Assembly (NCBI GenBank): GCA_946414595.1
Contig: CAMKPE010000001.1
Span: forward strand, 62,001-126,000
DNA length: 64,000 nt
From: an uncultured Clostridium sp.
GTDB taxonomy: Bacteria; Bacillota_I; Bacilli_A; RF39; UBA660
Direction of reading: 5' to 3'
Each line of letters begins with the position of its first letter. The first letter of the stretch is position 1. Both the position numbers and the translations under genes were made by a program. Positions 44,386 through 53,445 of the stretch are shown one piece after another. The notes under the pieces were generated by a model that saw only the letters and a program-made list of their open reading frames with translations, made no database searches and was not told where the DNA came from.

Positions 44386-47232
44386 TCATCCACTATTATC
44401 CTCTTCGGATTCACTGCCCCTGACTCGTACAACTCTTGTTACAGTACTACTGAATGTATTGTACTCAACAACATATTTAATTGTATAAGTGTCAGGATCG
44501 CTAGTAGAAATATTTGCTACGTTGTGTCCAGCTTTATCTGTTACGGATATTCTTACATTAGTTGGAGTAACTGTTGCTCCATCTTTAGTAAGTTTTAAAT
44601 CGCTCTTAGATGGATTTGCATCATGTGCATCAAGTGCCTCATTAAGATTATATGTCTTATCATCTGGTGTTGTGAATGTTAATACATAATTACTATTGTC
44701 ATGATAATCAATTGTATCAATAACACCAGCACTATCTACTGCAGCATTACTTCCATAAGCAGCAGCAACTCTATATGTTCCATTTGGATTTGTAACATTA
44801 TTTAATATCATATAATTATTCTTAGTAAATCCTAAGTAATCTTTTCCTTTATAAACTCTATATCCAAATTCTCCATATACTGAAGTTAAGTCTTCTCCTT
44901 CAGGAGCAGATTTATTCCATTTTAATGTAACTGTTTGAGTAGATGGATCATAACTTGCATGGAATCCGGTTACATCTTTTAATCTTTTATAAATATCTGA
45001 TACTTCAGTAGGTTCAGTACCTTTCTTGAAGTATTCGTATACTATCTTATCTGATGGTGTATAAGCACTTGGTAATTTAGGTTCTCTATCAACATTATTT
45101 GATAATTCTACACCAACTTTAACAACTGTATTAGGAACAGAAAAGTCTTGACCATTATGTTTAAATATTTTGCTTCCTAATGCTGTAAACAATCCTTTAC
45201 GTTGGGTATAAGCAGAAGTAGCTGTTGTGTAATATTTATCATTGATTGGTTCATAACCATACCATAATGATATTACTGTTTCTGGATCGTATCCAACAAC
45301 CCAAGCATCATTAATAGCTGAGTTTGGAAGACCATGAGCATAAAGTATTTGTGATGTATAGTTTGTAGTTCCTGTCTTAGCAGCTACGTTAACACCTGGT
45401 ATTTTAGCAGCTCCAGATAATCCACTGTTAACTGCAGTCTTTAATACGTCAGTTATCATAAACGCAGTAGCACTACTCATAACTTGTTTTCTTTCAGAAT
45501 CATCATGAGTTACAACTACACCACTATCTCTAAATACAATCTTATTAATTGTATATGGTTCTATGTAATATCCACCATTAGCAAAGGCTGCATATGCACC
45601 AGCTAACTCTAGTGGGTTAGATCCATTAAATGATCCAATTGAGTAAGCTTCGTGTAAGAAGTTGCTTTCTACTGAAGCTTTCTCTAATGTAATTCCTAAA
45701 TTTGTAGCAAATTCTATAATCTTTTGGTTATTAACTTGTTGGAATGCCTTCAAGGCTGGAATATTTCTTGACTGCGCTAGGGCAGTTCTTAATGTAATTA
45801 TTCCCATATAACTACGGTCAGAGTCCCTTATTTCTTGACCTGAACTATAGTAATACTTCGAGTCATCAAATAATTTATATGTTGACCAGTTATTATATTC
45901 AATACCAGGACCATAGTCGAATATTGGTTTTGCAGTTGATCCAATCTGACGTTTAGTTCCTGTTGCATAGTTAAATAATCTGTTACCATTTTGGTTTCTT
46001 CCTGCACCAATAGCAGTTATCTTACCAGTTCTTGCTTCAACTACAGCAATACCAGCTTGAACTTCTGGGTTTTCCCATCTATATGTTTTACCACTTAATA
46101 CATCATCTACAACTTGTTGATAATCAGAATTCATATTTGTATAAATCTCTACTGATGTAGTATGTGGGTTAACTCCATATTTCTTATTAGCTTCATCAAC
46201 AACTGTATTTAAATATGACCAATATTTTTGTTCTGTATTTTGAGGATTTAATAAACTTGCAACTGGAATAGCGTTAGCAATTTCATATTCCTCTTCAGTA
46301 ATATATCCATGTCTTAACATTAATGATAAAACTGTTTGACGACGCTCTTGAGCAGCATCAGGATATTTGAACGGATCATATGTTGTTGGAGCTTGGAATA
46401 GTCCAATTAACAATGATGATTCAGCAATTGTTAAATCTTGAGCATGTTTATTAAAGTATGTTCTTGCACCTTGCTCAATTCCATAAGAGTTATTTCCTAA
46501 GAAGTGGTTATTTAAGTAGAACTCAATAATCTCTTGTTTAGAATAATTCTTTTCTATTTTAAATACTGCCATATAAATATCAGTAAATTTACGAACGATA
46601 CCTGCAAAACCTTTAGTTACTTTTGCATTCTCTTTATTATAACTATTCTTTGCAACCTGCATTGTTAATGTAGAAGCACCACCGGCATTAGAATCTCCCA
46701 TACCTTGTTTTAGTGATGCAAGAATAAATCTTGGAGCATCAAATCCATTATGTTGGAAGAATCTTGAATCCTCTGTTGCTATTAACGCATCTACTAAAGC
46801 TTCATTTAATTGATCGTAAGTAATAATTTCACGTTTTTCTGTACCTAACTCTGCTATTTGAACACCCTTACTATCGTAAATCTTAGTAGTTTGTGTCATT
46901 GTTAATGCTTCTTCATTAAATTCAGGAGCATTTTCAACAATGTAGTTTAAAAACCATGCAACACCACCTACGGCTGCTATTGCACCAAGAAGAAATAATA
47001 TTGCAAAGGAATTAATTAAAATCCTAAACCATTTCTTTTGTTTCTTCTTTTCTAATAATTTAGAAACCCATATAATTAACAAAACTCCCAAAACCATTAT
47101 TGCAGTAAAAGCAAGATTCATAAAAATTAAACCAAGTATTACCATTATTGCAACAAAAATAGCTAATTCTTTAACACTATTTTTTATATGTATTTTAGTA
47201 TTTACAACTTTCTTTTTCTTTTTATTTGCCAT
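44386..47232 (-). CDS. ponA: Class A penicillin-binding protein (PBP1A)
   Basis: 948 residues. Bifunctional peptidoglycan synthase. The start has about three hydrophobic segments before residue 95, more than the usual single anchor. Glycosyltransferase domain: TEDSRFFQHNGFD with catalytic Glu, GGASTLTMQVAKN. Transpeptidase domain: STAK (SxxK), SRN (SxN) and KTGTTNYTSQ (KTG). A C-terminal fibronectin-III-like module (about 735-830) and a DUF5011-like Ig module (to VTRVVRV) end the protein. The stop is TGA, followed immediately by TAA, the only TGA stop in the window. recU overlaps the start by 11 bases, as in Bacillus. Confidence 0.96.
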   Translation of the reverse strand: MANKKKKKVVNTKIHIKNSVKELAIFVAIMVILGLIFMNLAFTAIMVLGVLLIIWVSKLLEKKKQKKWFRILINSFAILFLLGAIAAVGGVAWFLNYIVENAPEFNEEALTMTQTTKIYDSKGVQIAELGTEKREIITYDQLNEALVDALIATEDSRFFQHNGFDAPRFILASLKQGMGDSNAGGASTLTMQVAKNSYNKENAKVTKGFAGIVRKFTDIYMAVFKIEKNYSKQEIIEFYLNNHFLGNNSYGIEQGARTYFNKHAQDLTIAESSLLIGLFQAPTTYDPFKYPDAAQERRQTVLSLMLRHGYITEEEYEIANAIPVASLLNPQNTEQKYWSYLNTVVDEANKKYGVNPHTTSVEIYTNMNSDYQQVVDDVLSGKTYRWENPEVQAGIAVVEARTGKITAIGAGRNQNGNRLFNYATGTKRQIGSTAKPIFDYGPGIEYNNWSTYKLFDDSKYYYSSGQEIRDSDRSYMGIITLRTALAQSRNIPALKAFQQVNNQKIIEFATNLGITLEKASVESNFLHEAYSIGSFNGSNPLELAGAYAAFANGGYYIEPYTINKIVFRDSGVVVTHDDSERKQVMSSATAFMITDVLKTAVNSGLSGAAKIPGVNVAAKTGTTNYTSQILYAHGLPNSAINDAWVVGYDPETVISLWYGYEPINDKYYTTATSAYTQRKGLFTALGSKIFKHNGQDFSVPNTVVKVGVELSNNVDREPKLPSAYTPSDKIVYEYFKKGTEPTEVSDIYKRLKDVTGFHASYDPSTQTVTLKWNKSAPEGEDLTSVYGEFGYRVYKGKDYLGFTKNNYMILNNVTNPNGTYRVAAAYGSNAAVDSAGVIDTIDYHDNSNYVLTFTTPDDKTYNLNEALDAHDANPSKSDLKLTKDGATVTPTNVRISVTDKAGHNVANISTSDPDTYTIKYVVEYNTFSSTVTRVVRVRGSESEEDNSG

Positions 47233-47797
47233 TTATACCTCCCAGTATCTTATCTATGACCTTTAAATAATCTAGTCTAGGTATATAAGATATATCTACA
47301 ATAAAACCTTTTTCTTCAAAATAATTTAAGGGAATAGATTTTCTATCATTATTCTTTAAGAAATCTATAAAATCATTACCCATTAATATAAAGTTTTTAT
47401 TTAAAGAAACAAATCTTACTATTAAAAAAACTATTCCACCATTATCATTAATATTCTTAATGTGACTTATTTGATGTTTATGTATATTAGATAAAGGAAA
47501 AGAAGTCTTGCTAGTAGTTTCTTTAGCTTCAAAGTCAATATACATACCTTTATATAAACCATTATAATCTGTAGTAGATGGTTCTTTAAAGAATGCTTCT
47601 TTGATAATCATACTATTGTTTTTATAATCAACTTTAGTAACTTGAATAGGAGTAGGCTTCTTATAGATATAAGCTATCTTCTTATCAACATAGTATTGAT
47701 TAGTTAAGTTTATATCACTTTCAAGACCCATACCTCTATTATCAAACTTTATATAATTTTCTGTGTTGTTATTCTTAACTCCCTTAGGATAATTCAT
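47222..47797 (-). CDS. recU: Holliday junction resolvase RecU
   Basis: 191 residues. The nuclease core reads GLESDINLTNQYYVDKKIAYIYKKPTPIQV, KEPSTTDYNGLYKGMYIDFEAKET with the catalytic Asp/Glu/Lys arrangement, and HKHQISHIKNI. It resolves recombination intermediates and is paired with ponA in Bacilli. Start at 47797 follows AGGTGATTTT; the ORF extends to 47806, without support. Upstream is a 176-base gap to gpsB. Confidence 0.93.
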   Translation of the reverse strand: MNYPKGVKNNNTENYIKFDNRGMGLESDINLTNQYYVDKKIAYIYKKPTPIQVTKVDYKNNSMIIKEAFFKEPSTTDYNGLYKGMYIDFEAKETTSKTSFPLSNIHKHQISHIKNINDNGGIVFLIVRFVSLNKNFILMGNDFIDFLKNNDRKSIPLNYFEEKGFIVDISYIPRLDYLKVIDKILGGINGK

Positions 47798-47919
47798 AAA
47801 AATCACCTAGATGTTTATATACATCCTTAAATGATTATACTATATATTAAAATATTTTTCTATATTTTTGAGACATATTTCATCTTTATAATTTAGCCGT
47901 TATTTTAGTGCTCTTATAT

Positions 47920-47948
47920 TTGACAAACAAAGTATTTTATAAGATAAT
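47920..47948 (+). promoter_or_regulatory. SigmaA-type promoter for gpsB-rnpB
   Basis: TTGACA (47920-47925), 17-base spacer, GATAAT (47943-47948). The rest of the recU-gpsB gap (47798-47973) shows only AT-rich DNA. Confidence 0.75.
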
Positions 47949-47973
47949 AAGAAAGTAAGGGATTGGTGTTATT

Positions 47974-48318
47974 ATGTATCAAGAACAATTTAATTTATCT
48001 CCAAAAGATATTTTAGAAAAAGAATTCAAAATAGACACGAGAGGTTATAGATTAAAAGAAGTAGATCAATATCTTGATCTTATTATCAGTGATTATGAGC
48101 AATTCTTTAAAATTCTTAAGGAAAAAGATAAAGAAAAGGAAGAATTGTTAGATGAGATAATGTCTTTAAAACAAGAGAACAGAAATCTTAAAACTAGCTT
48201 GGAAATAGCTAAGACTAGCGATGATGAAGAAGGAAATTCAAACAAAGCTGTTTCAAATGTTGATATTATGAAAAGATTATCTCAACTTGAAAAAATAGTT
48301 TATGGTAAAGATGAATAA
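47974..48318 (+). CDS. gpsB: Cell division protein GpsB
   Basis: 114 residues. Close match to Bacillus GpsB: LSPKDILEKEFKIDTRGYRLKEVDQYLDLIISDYE at the membrane-associated N-terminal coiled coil, and DIMKRLSQLEKIVYGKDE at the trimerising C-terminus. GpsB links PBP1 to the division/elongation machinery; the neighbouring divergent ponA fits. The stop codon touches the predicted 5' end of rnpB. Confidence 0.95.
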   Translation: MYQEQFNLSPKDILEKEFKIDTRGYRLKEVDQYLDLIISDYEQFFKILKEKDKEKEELLDEIMSLKQENRNLKTSLEIAKTSDDEEGNSNKAVSNVDIMKRLSQLEKIVYGKDE

Positions 48319-48678
48319 TACTTTAGGCAAACGCTATATCGCATGATATAGAGGAAAGTCCATGCTCGCAGAATCTGTGATGATTCTAGTGTTCGTGCTA
48401 GGGGAAAAAATAACCCTAGGTAGTAGAAATACTAACGGCGACGAATTAACCTAAGTCTTCGGATATGGTTATAGTAGTCATAAAGTGTCATAGTGACGAA
48501 TAAGTTGGAAACGACGGATGTGGAACGTGATAAACCCCACGAGCGAGAAACTCAAATTTTGGTAGAGGAGCTTTAATTAGGGAATAAGAACCGAGTTAGG
48601 GGCCAAATAAGGCAGATAAATGTTTGCCACCTAGAAATAGGTACAGAACATGGCTTATTAAGTATTATTTATTTTTTT
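48317..48678 (+). ncRNA. rnpB: RNase P RNA (type B)
   Basis: The catalytic RNA of RNase P, which matures tRNA 5' ends. The conserved GAGGAAAGTCCATGCTCGC core begins at about 48352; the internal GTCTTCGGATATGG is like Bacillus; CCCCACGAGCGAGAAACTCAAATTTTGGTAG (about 48535-48566) and ACAGAACATGGCTTA near the 3' end are hallmarks. P1 is AATACTT (48317-48323) with AAGTATT (48660-48666), followed by a T-rich tail that may act as terminator. The 5' end therefore overlaps the gpsB stop codon. Order gpsB-rnpB is as in B. subtilis. Confidence 0.93.
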
Positions 48679-48690
48679 AATGAGGTGTTT

Positions 48691-49176
48691 ATGAAAGAGC
48701 TTGGTGAGTATTTAAAAGAGACAAGAATAAACAACGGTGTAAGTATTGACGAAGCAGCTCAAGACTTAAATATCGATAGCTTCTTACTAGAAAGTATAGA
48801 AGAGGGTAATACAAGAGCATTTAAAGATGTATTATCTATGAAAGATAAAGTTAAAGACTATGCTAAATACTTAGGCTTGAAATCAGAAGAAGTAACAGAT
48901 GAGTTTAATGATTATTTATTTGAAAAGACTTCTAAAATATCTCTTCAAGATATAATAGATGCCGATAAAAAGGGAAACAAAGAAACTAAGAAAATAGCTT
49001 CTCCTTATACAATTATTAAACCTAAGAAAAAGAGTAAAATGCCTATTCTTGTTGGTTTATTAACAGTAGTAATAATAATGTTAATGATAATAATAGTATT
49101 TAGTTTAATTAGACCTAAAGGTAAGATTATTACTAACGAATTAAGAGATAGAGGTGTATTATATGAACTTGCCTAA
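48691..49176 (+). CDS. RodZ-like helix-turn-helix membrane protein
   Basis: 161 residues: an N-terminal HTH domain (about 1-75; GEYLKETRINNGVSIDEAAQDLNIDSFLLESIEEG), a Lys-rich linker, one transmembrane segment (about 117-138), and a very short extracellular tail. The layout matches YmfM/RodZ, which anchors MreB for rod shape; the extracellular domain of RodZ is missing, so this is a short form. ATG 48691 follows GAGGTGTTT. It overlaps pgsA by 14 bases, and in Bacillus ymfM is also upstream of pgsA. Confidence 0.82.
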   Translation: MKELGEYLKETRINNGVSIDEAAQDLNIDSFLLESIEEGNTRAFKDVLSMKDKVKDYAKYLGLKSEEVTDEFNDYLFEKTSKISLQDIIDADKKGNKETKKIASPYTIIKPKKKSKMPILVGLLTVVIIMLMIIIVFSLIRPKGKIITNELRDRGVLYELA

Positions 49177-49771
49177 TAAGTTAACTATTACAAGATTGAT
49201 ACTATCAGTATTGATAATAATTATATTATGTACTCCGTTTTATGATTTAGGTATAGATATACCTAAAGGTCCAGTAATTGAAGGTAATGAACTTCCATGG
49301 ACTTATATAGTAGCTGGTGTATTATTTGTAATAGCAAGTATAACTGATTACTTAGATGGACATATAGCAAGAAAAAGAGGGCTTGTTACAAACACTGGAA
49401 AAATGTTAGATGCAATAGCTGATAAAGTATTAGTAAACTCAGTATTAATAATACTTGCATCATCTAGCAAAAATGGTGTTCATGTAATAATCCCAGTAAT
49501 AATAGTATTAAGAGATATAATTGTTAATGCAATTAAAATGGAAGCAGCATCTCGTGGTAAAGTAGTAGCAGCAATTGGAAGTGGAAAAATTAAGACAGCA
49601 GCACTTATGATTGGTATTACACTTAAGTTCTTTGGAAACATGCCATTCGAACTTAAATCATGGGCAGTAGCAGACTTCTTCTTATACTTTGCAACAATCA
49701 TGTCAATCGTATCTATGATCCAATACTATAAGATAAATAAAAAACTAATTATAGATGAAAATAGTAAGTAA
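49163..49771 (+). CDS. pgsA: CDP-diacylglycerol-glycerol-3-phosphate 3-phosphatidyltransferase
   Basis: 202 residues, several transmembrane segments. The CDP-alcohol phosphotransferase signature DYLDGHIARKRGLVTNTGKMLDAIADK (D-G-x2-A-R...G-x3-D-x3-D) is complete at about 57-83. It makes phosphatidylglycerol-phosphate, the precursor of the lipid that LtaS-type enzymes consume. Start at 49163, where GAGGTG lies in the end of the RodZ-like gene; the in-frame ATG at 49154 is closer and less well spaced. Confidence 0.95.
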   Translation: MNLPNKLTITRLILSVLIIIILCTPFYDLGIDIPKGPVIEGNELPWTYIVAGVLFVIASITDYLDGHIARKRGLVTNTGKMLDAIADKVLVNSVLIILASSSKNGVHVIIPVIIVLRDIIVNAIKMEAASRGKVVAAIGSGKIKTAALMIGITLKFFGNMPFELKSWAVADFFLYFATIMSIVSMIQYYKINKKLIIDENSK

Positions 49772-49776
49772 AAAAT

Positions 49777-49805
49777 AGGATTTCTTAATAGAAATTCTTT
49801 TTTTT
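49777..49805 (+). terminator. Intrinsic terminator after pgsA
   Basis: AGGATTTCT, loop TAAT, AGAAATTCT (one G-T pair), then T run. Confidence 0.82.
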
Positions 49806-49835
49806 ACCCTTATTTTACACAGTAAAAATTAAAAT

Positions 49836-49849
49836 CGAACAAATGTATG
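49836..49849 (+). promoter_or_regulatory. Candidate LexA (SOS) box before recA
   Basis: CGAACAAATGTATG matches 12 of 14 positions of the Bacillus box CGAACRNRYGTTYC. It lies just upstream of the -35 element of recA. Confidence 0.55.
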
Positions 49850-49857
49850 AAAAAGTA

Positions 49858-49886
49858 TTGCAATTTAATTTTAATTAGTGTATGAT
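49858..49886 (+). promoter_or_regulatory. SigmaA-type promoter for recA
   Basis: TTGCAA (49858-49863), 17-base spacer, TATGAT (49881-49886). Confidence 0.7.
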
Positions 49887-49920
49887 AATTTTGTAAGTAA
49901 ATATGTGGAGGAATATTAAT

Positions 49921-50937
49921 ATGGCAAACGTAGATAAGGATAAAGCACTTGAACAAGTGTTAAATGATATAGAAAAACAATTTGGTAAAGGATCAATAAT
50001 GCGTCTTGGTGAAAGTAAGCATATGGAAGTAGATGTATGCTCAAGTGGTTCTTTATCACTTGATATAGCACTAGGAGTAGGAGGATATCCTAAGGGAAGA
50101 ATTATAGAAATATATGGACCTGAATCTAGTGGTAAAACAACTTTTGCATTACACGCAATTGCAGAAGTACAAAAGAAGGGTGGAAGAGCAGCATTTATCG
50201 ATGCAGAACATGCTCTTGATCCAACATATGCTAAGAACTTAGGAGTTAATATAAATGAGTTATTACTATCTCAACCAGATACAGGAGAACAAGCATTAGA
50301 AATATGTGAAGCCCTAGTTAGAAGTGAAGCAGTAAGTATTATAGTAATTGACTCAGTAGCAGCATTAGTACCACAAGCAGAAATTGATGGTGAAATGGGT
50401 GACTCACATGTAGGTCTTCAAGCAAGACTTATGAGCCAAGCATTAAGAAAATTATCTGGTGCTATTAACAAGACAAAAACAATTTGTATTTTCATAAATC
50501 AATTACGTGAAAAAGTTGGAGTTATGTTTGGGAACCCTGAAACAACTCCAGGAGGAAGAGCACTTAAATTCTACTCAACAATAAGACTTGAAGTAAGAAG
50601 AAGCGAACAAATTAAAGTTGGAGATCAAGTATTAGGAAGTAAGACTTCAATTAAAGTTGTTAAAAACAAAGTTGCACCTCCATTCAAAACTGCAAACGTA
50701 GATATTATGTATGGCGAAGGTGTATCTAAAGAAGGAGAATTAATTGAACTTGCAAGCAATGCTGGAATAATCGAAAAGAGTGGAGCATGGTTTGCATACA
50801 ACGGTGAAAAGATTGGACAAGGAAAAGAAAATGTTAAATTACTTCTTAAAGAAAACAAAGAATTATGTAATGAAATTGAAGAAAAAACTAGAGAATATTA
50901 TGGTGTCGGAACAAAAGATACTAAAAAAGATAAGTAA
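49921..50937 (+). CDS. recA: Recombinase RecA
   Basis: 338 residues. ATP-dependent strand exchange and SOS co-protease. [30 protein letters not shown], Walker [14 protein letters not shown], Walker [11 protein letters not shown], and [22 protein letters not shown] are all standard. ATG 49921 follows GGAGGAAT. Own promoter with a possible LexA box, and own terminator; rny follows, as in Bacilli. Confidence 0.98.
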   Translation: MANVDKDKALEQVLNDIEKQFGKGSIMRLGESKHMEVDVCSSGSLSLDIALGVGGYPKGRIIEIYGPESSGKTTFALHAIAEVQKKGGRAAFIDAEHALDPTYAKNLGVNINELLLSQPDTGEQALEICEALVRSEAVSIIVIDSVAALVPQAEIDGEMGDSHVGLQARLMSQALRKLSGAINKTKTICIFINQLREKVGVMFGNPETTPGGRALKFYSTIRLEVRRSEQIKVGDQVLGSKTSIKVVKNKVAPPFKTANVDIMYGEGVSKEGELIELASNAGIIEKSGAWFAYNGEKIGQGKENVKLLLKENKELCNEIEEKTREYYGVGTKDTKKDK

Positions 50938-50940
50938 TTA

Positions 50941-50969
50941 AAAGTTAATCATAGCGATTAACTTTTTTC
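50941..50969 (+). terminator. Intrinsic terminator after recA
   Basis: AAAGTTAATC, loop ATAGC, GATTAACTTT, then T. Confidence 0.88.
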
Positions 50970-50982
50970 TTACAAAAAAACT

Positions 50983-51011
50983 TTGACTTTATTTAGTAAA
51001 CATCCTACAAT
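50983..51011 (+). promoter_or_regulatory. SigmaA-type promoter for rny
   Basis: TTGACT (50983-50988), 17-base spacer, TACAAT (51006-51011). Confidence 0.75.
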
Positions 51012-51081
51012 AGAAGTAGTGATATTAAATTTTAATTAAATAAATTTTTAATATACAAATAGAAAAAATGGAGGAAAGAAT

Positions 51082-52632
51082 ATGGATATTTTGATCTCTA
51101 TTTTGCTAGTTGTAGTTGGAGTGTCAGTAGGGTTTTTAGTTAATTACCTTATTAACAATAATAAGGTAAATAATTCTAATAAAAAAGCTGAAGAAATAAT
51201 TGATAAAGCTAAAAAGGATGCTGAAAAAGCTAAGAGAGATTCGCTTTTTGAAGCAAAAGAAGAAATTCACAAATTAAAAATCGAAGCAGATAAAGAAGTT
51301 AAAGAGAAAAAAGAAGAACTTAAAGTTTCTGAAGATAGACTAATTCAAAGAGAAAATAACATGGATAAACGTGATGAGTTATTCCAAAAAAGAGAATTAG
51401 CATTAGAAGAAAAAGAAAAATCAATTATAGAATCTCAAAAAGATATCCAATTAGAATATGCAAAAATAGATGAACTAAAACAACAAGAACTTGATCAACT
51501 TTCTAAGATTTCTAAGTTATCTAAAGATGAAGCTAAGAAACTTGTTATGAAGAAAGTTGAAGAAACAATGTCAAAAGAAATATCTGAGTATATTAAAGAG
51601 CGTGAAGATGAAGCTAAACTTGAAGCTGATAAGAAAGCTAAAAATTTAATTGCTATTTCTATGCAAAGATATGCTGCAGACATTGCAAATGAACAAACTG
51701 TAACAGTTGTAAATCTTCCTGATGATGAAATGAAGGGAAGAATAATTGGTAGGGAAGGAAGAAACATAAGAACTATTGAAGCTATCACTGGTGTAGATTT
51801 AATTATTGATGATACACCTGAAGCAGTAGTACTTTCATCATTCGACCCACTAAGAAGAGAAATCGCAAGAGTAACACTTGAAACATTAATTAAAGATGGA
51901 AGAATCCATCCAACAAGAATTGAAGAATTATATGATAAAGTATGCAAAGAAATGAAACAAAAGATTGTTGAATTTGGTAATGATGCTTTATTTGAATTAG
52001 GACTTACTAAAGTAGATCCTGAATTAATCGAAATAATTGGTAAATTGCATTTTAGAACAAGTTATGGACAAAATGCATTACAACATTCAATTGAAGTTGC
52101 ACATTTATCTGGATTACTTGCTAGTGAATTTGGAGAAAACGTACAACTTGCTAAAAGAGCTGGATTACTTCACGACATTGGAAAAGCAATTGACCATGAA
52201 GTTGAAGGAAGCCACGTTGAAATTGGTGTTGATATAGCAAAAAGATTCCATGAAAATGATGTAGTAGTTAATTCAATTGCATCACACCATGGTGATACTG
52301 AAGCTAAGTCAACAATTGCTGTAATAGTAGCAATTGCTGATGCTTTATCTGCATCACGTCCAGGAGCAAGAAATGACTCATTAGAAAACTATATCAAGAG
52401 ACTTGAACAACTTGAAAATGTTGCAAATGATATGCCAGGAATTGACAAGACATTCGCAGTTCAAGCAGGAAGAGAATTAAGAGTTATAGTTAAACCTGAA
52501 GAAGTTGATGATTTAGGAGCTCATAAGATTGCAAGAGACGTTAAAGAGAAGATTGAATCTACAATGCAATATCCTGGAACTATTAAAGTTACAGTAGTAA
52601 GAGAAACAAGAGCACAAGAAGAAGCAAAATAA
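51082..52632 (+). CDS. rny: Ribonuclease Y
   Basis: 516 residues. N-terminal transmembrane segment (1-25), long charged coiled coil (about 30-200), KH domain ([31 protein letters not shown]), and HD domain with [13 protein letters not shown] and [21 protein letters not shown]. Membrane endoribonuclease starting mRNA decay. ATG follows GGAGGAAAG. Its terminator hairpin overlaps its stop. Confidence 0.97.
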   Translation: MDILISILLVVVGVSVGFLVNYLINNNKVNNSNKKAEEIIDKAKKDAEKAKRDSLFEAKEEIHKLKIEADKEVKEKKEELKVSEDRLIQRENNMDKRDELFQKRELALEEKEKSIIESQKDIQLEYAKIDELKQQELDQLSKISKLSKDEAKKLVMKKVEETMSKEISEYIKEREDEAKLEADKKAKNLIAISMQRYAADIANEQTVTVVNLPDDEMKGRIIGREGRNIRTIEAITGVDLIIDDTPEAVVLSSFDPLRREIARVTLETLIKDGRIHPTRIEELYDKVCKEMKQKIVEFGNDALFELGLTKVDPELIEIIGKLHFRTSYGQNALQHSIEVAHLSGLLASEFGENVQLAKRAGLLHDIGKAIDHEVEGSHVEIGVDIAKRFHENDVVVNSIASHHGDTEAKSTIAVIVAIADALSASRPGARNDSLENYIKRLEQLENVANDMPGIDKTFAVQAGRELRVIVKPEEVDDLGAHKIARDVKEKIESTMQYPGTIKVTVVRETRAQEEAK

Positions 52633-52645
52633 TGCTTCTTTTTTT
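52621..52645 (+). terminator. Intrinsic terminator after rny
   Basis: GAAGCA, loop AAATAA, TGCTTC, then T; the stop codon is in the loop. Confidence 0.8.
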
Positions 52646-52685
52646 GCAAATATGTTATACTTTTATAAAGATAGGAGAGATGAAG

Positions 52686-53411
52686 ATGAAAAAAATATTA
52701 ATGGTATTATTGTTATCAATATTATTATTACCAATGGTTGTTAAAGCAGATGCATTTAAGCCAAGTATATACTATGACCATGATGTTAAAGTAGGGGATA
52801 CTGTAGACGAATATATATTATTCTATACTATGAATATAGGAGAATTTGAAGTAGATTATGATTCTCAGTATTTATCAATTACAAAAGATAATATTAAAAT
52901 TATATACGAAGGGAATAATTTGCTTAATAATAGTGAATTTGCTACTGTAGAAATAACAAATGGGAAAATCTTATTCAATATTAAAAAATTACCAGAACCA
53001 GAGCATGTTGTAGATGGTGATTTGGCAAGAGATTCAATTTATAATTCAATTGAATTGTCATTTATAGCATTAAAAGAAGGAGAAACTAAAATTACTACTC
53101 CATCAATGTATGAAAGAGAAAACTTTCCTTATTATGGAACATCTGCTAGTATAACAATAACTAAAAAAGACCAACCTGTAGAACCTCCAAAAGAACCTGA
53201 TGAAACGGAAGGGCAAGAAAAACCTGTAGATCCTCCAAAGGGGGATAAGAATAAAGACTTAGCATTCTATGGATCTTTACTTGTAAATGTTCTACAATTA
53301 ATAGCAATTATCATTTTAGTAGTTGTTGGTAAGAAAAGAAGTAAAGCAAAACAAGAGCCAAAGATTGAAGTAGTAGAAGAACCAAAAGAAGAAATAGAAA
53401 AAACAAAATAA
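52686..53411 (+). CDS. Membrane-anchored protein with cohesin-like domain
   Basis: 241 residues from ATG 52686 (8 bases after AGGAG). Signal peptide (KKILMVLLLSILLLPMVVKADA), then a beta-sandwich of about 140 residues that reads like a cohesin: KVGDTVDEYILFYTMNIGEFEVDYDSQYLSI early and SIELSFIALKEGETKITT late, the typical positions of a cohesin's first and last strands. A Pro/Glu linker (PVEPPKEPDETEGQEKPVDP) leads to a transmembrane segment (about 200-222) and a basic cytoplasmic tail. The fold call is by pattern only. A second cohesin-like membrane protein (57544-59106) and a dockerin protein (59115-61358) are nearby. Confidence 0.6.
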   Translation: MKKILMVLLLSILLLPMVVKADAFKPSIYYDHDVKVGDTVDEYILFYTMNIGEFEVDYDSQYLSITKDNIKIIYEGNNLLNNSEFATVEITNGKILFNIKKLPEPEHVVDGDLARDSIYNSIELSFIALKEGETKITTPSMYERENFPYYGTSASITITKKDQPVEPPKEPDETEGQEKPVDPPKGDKNKDLAFYGSLLVNVLQLIAIIILVVVGKKRSKAKQEPKIEVVEEPKEEIEKTK

Positions 53412-53414
53412 TAA

Positions 53415-53445
53415 AAATATCCACATATTTGTGGATATTTTTTTA
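53415..53445. terminator. Bidirectional intrinsic terminator
   Basis: AATATCCACA, loop TATT, TGTGGATATT, with T on both strands, between convergent genes. Confidence 0.88.

Noticed and set aside
47798-47973. Additional small gene or riboswitch in the recU-gpsB gap
   Set aside because: Only the gpsB promoter and AT-rich sequence were seen; no ORF with a ribosome-binding site and no recognisable riboswitch core.
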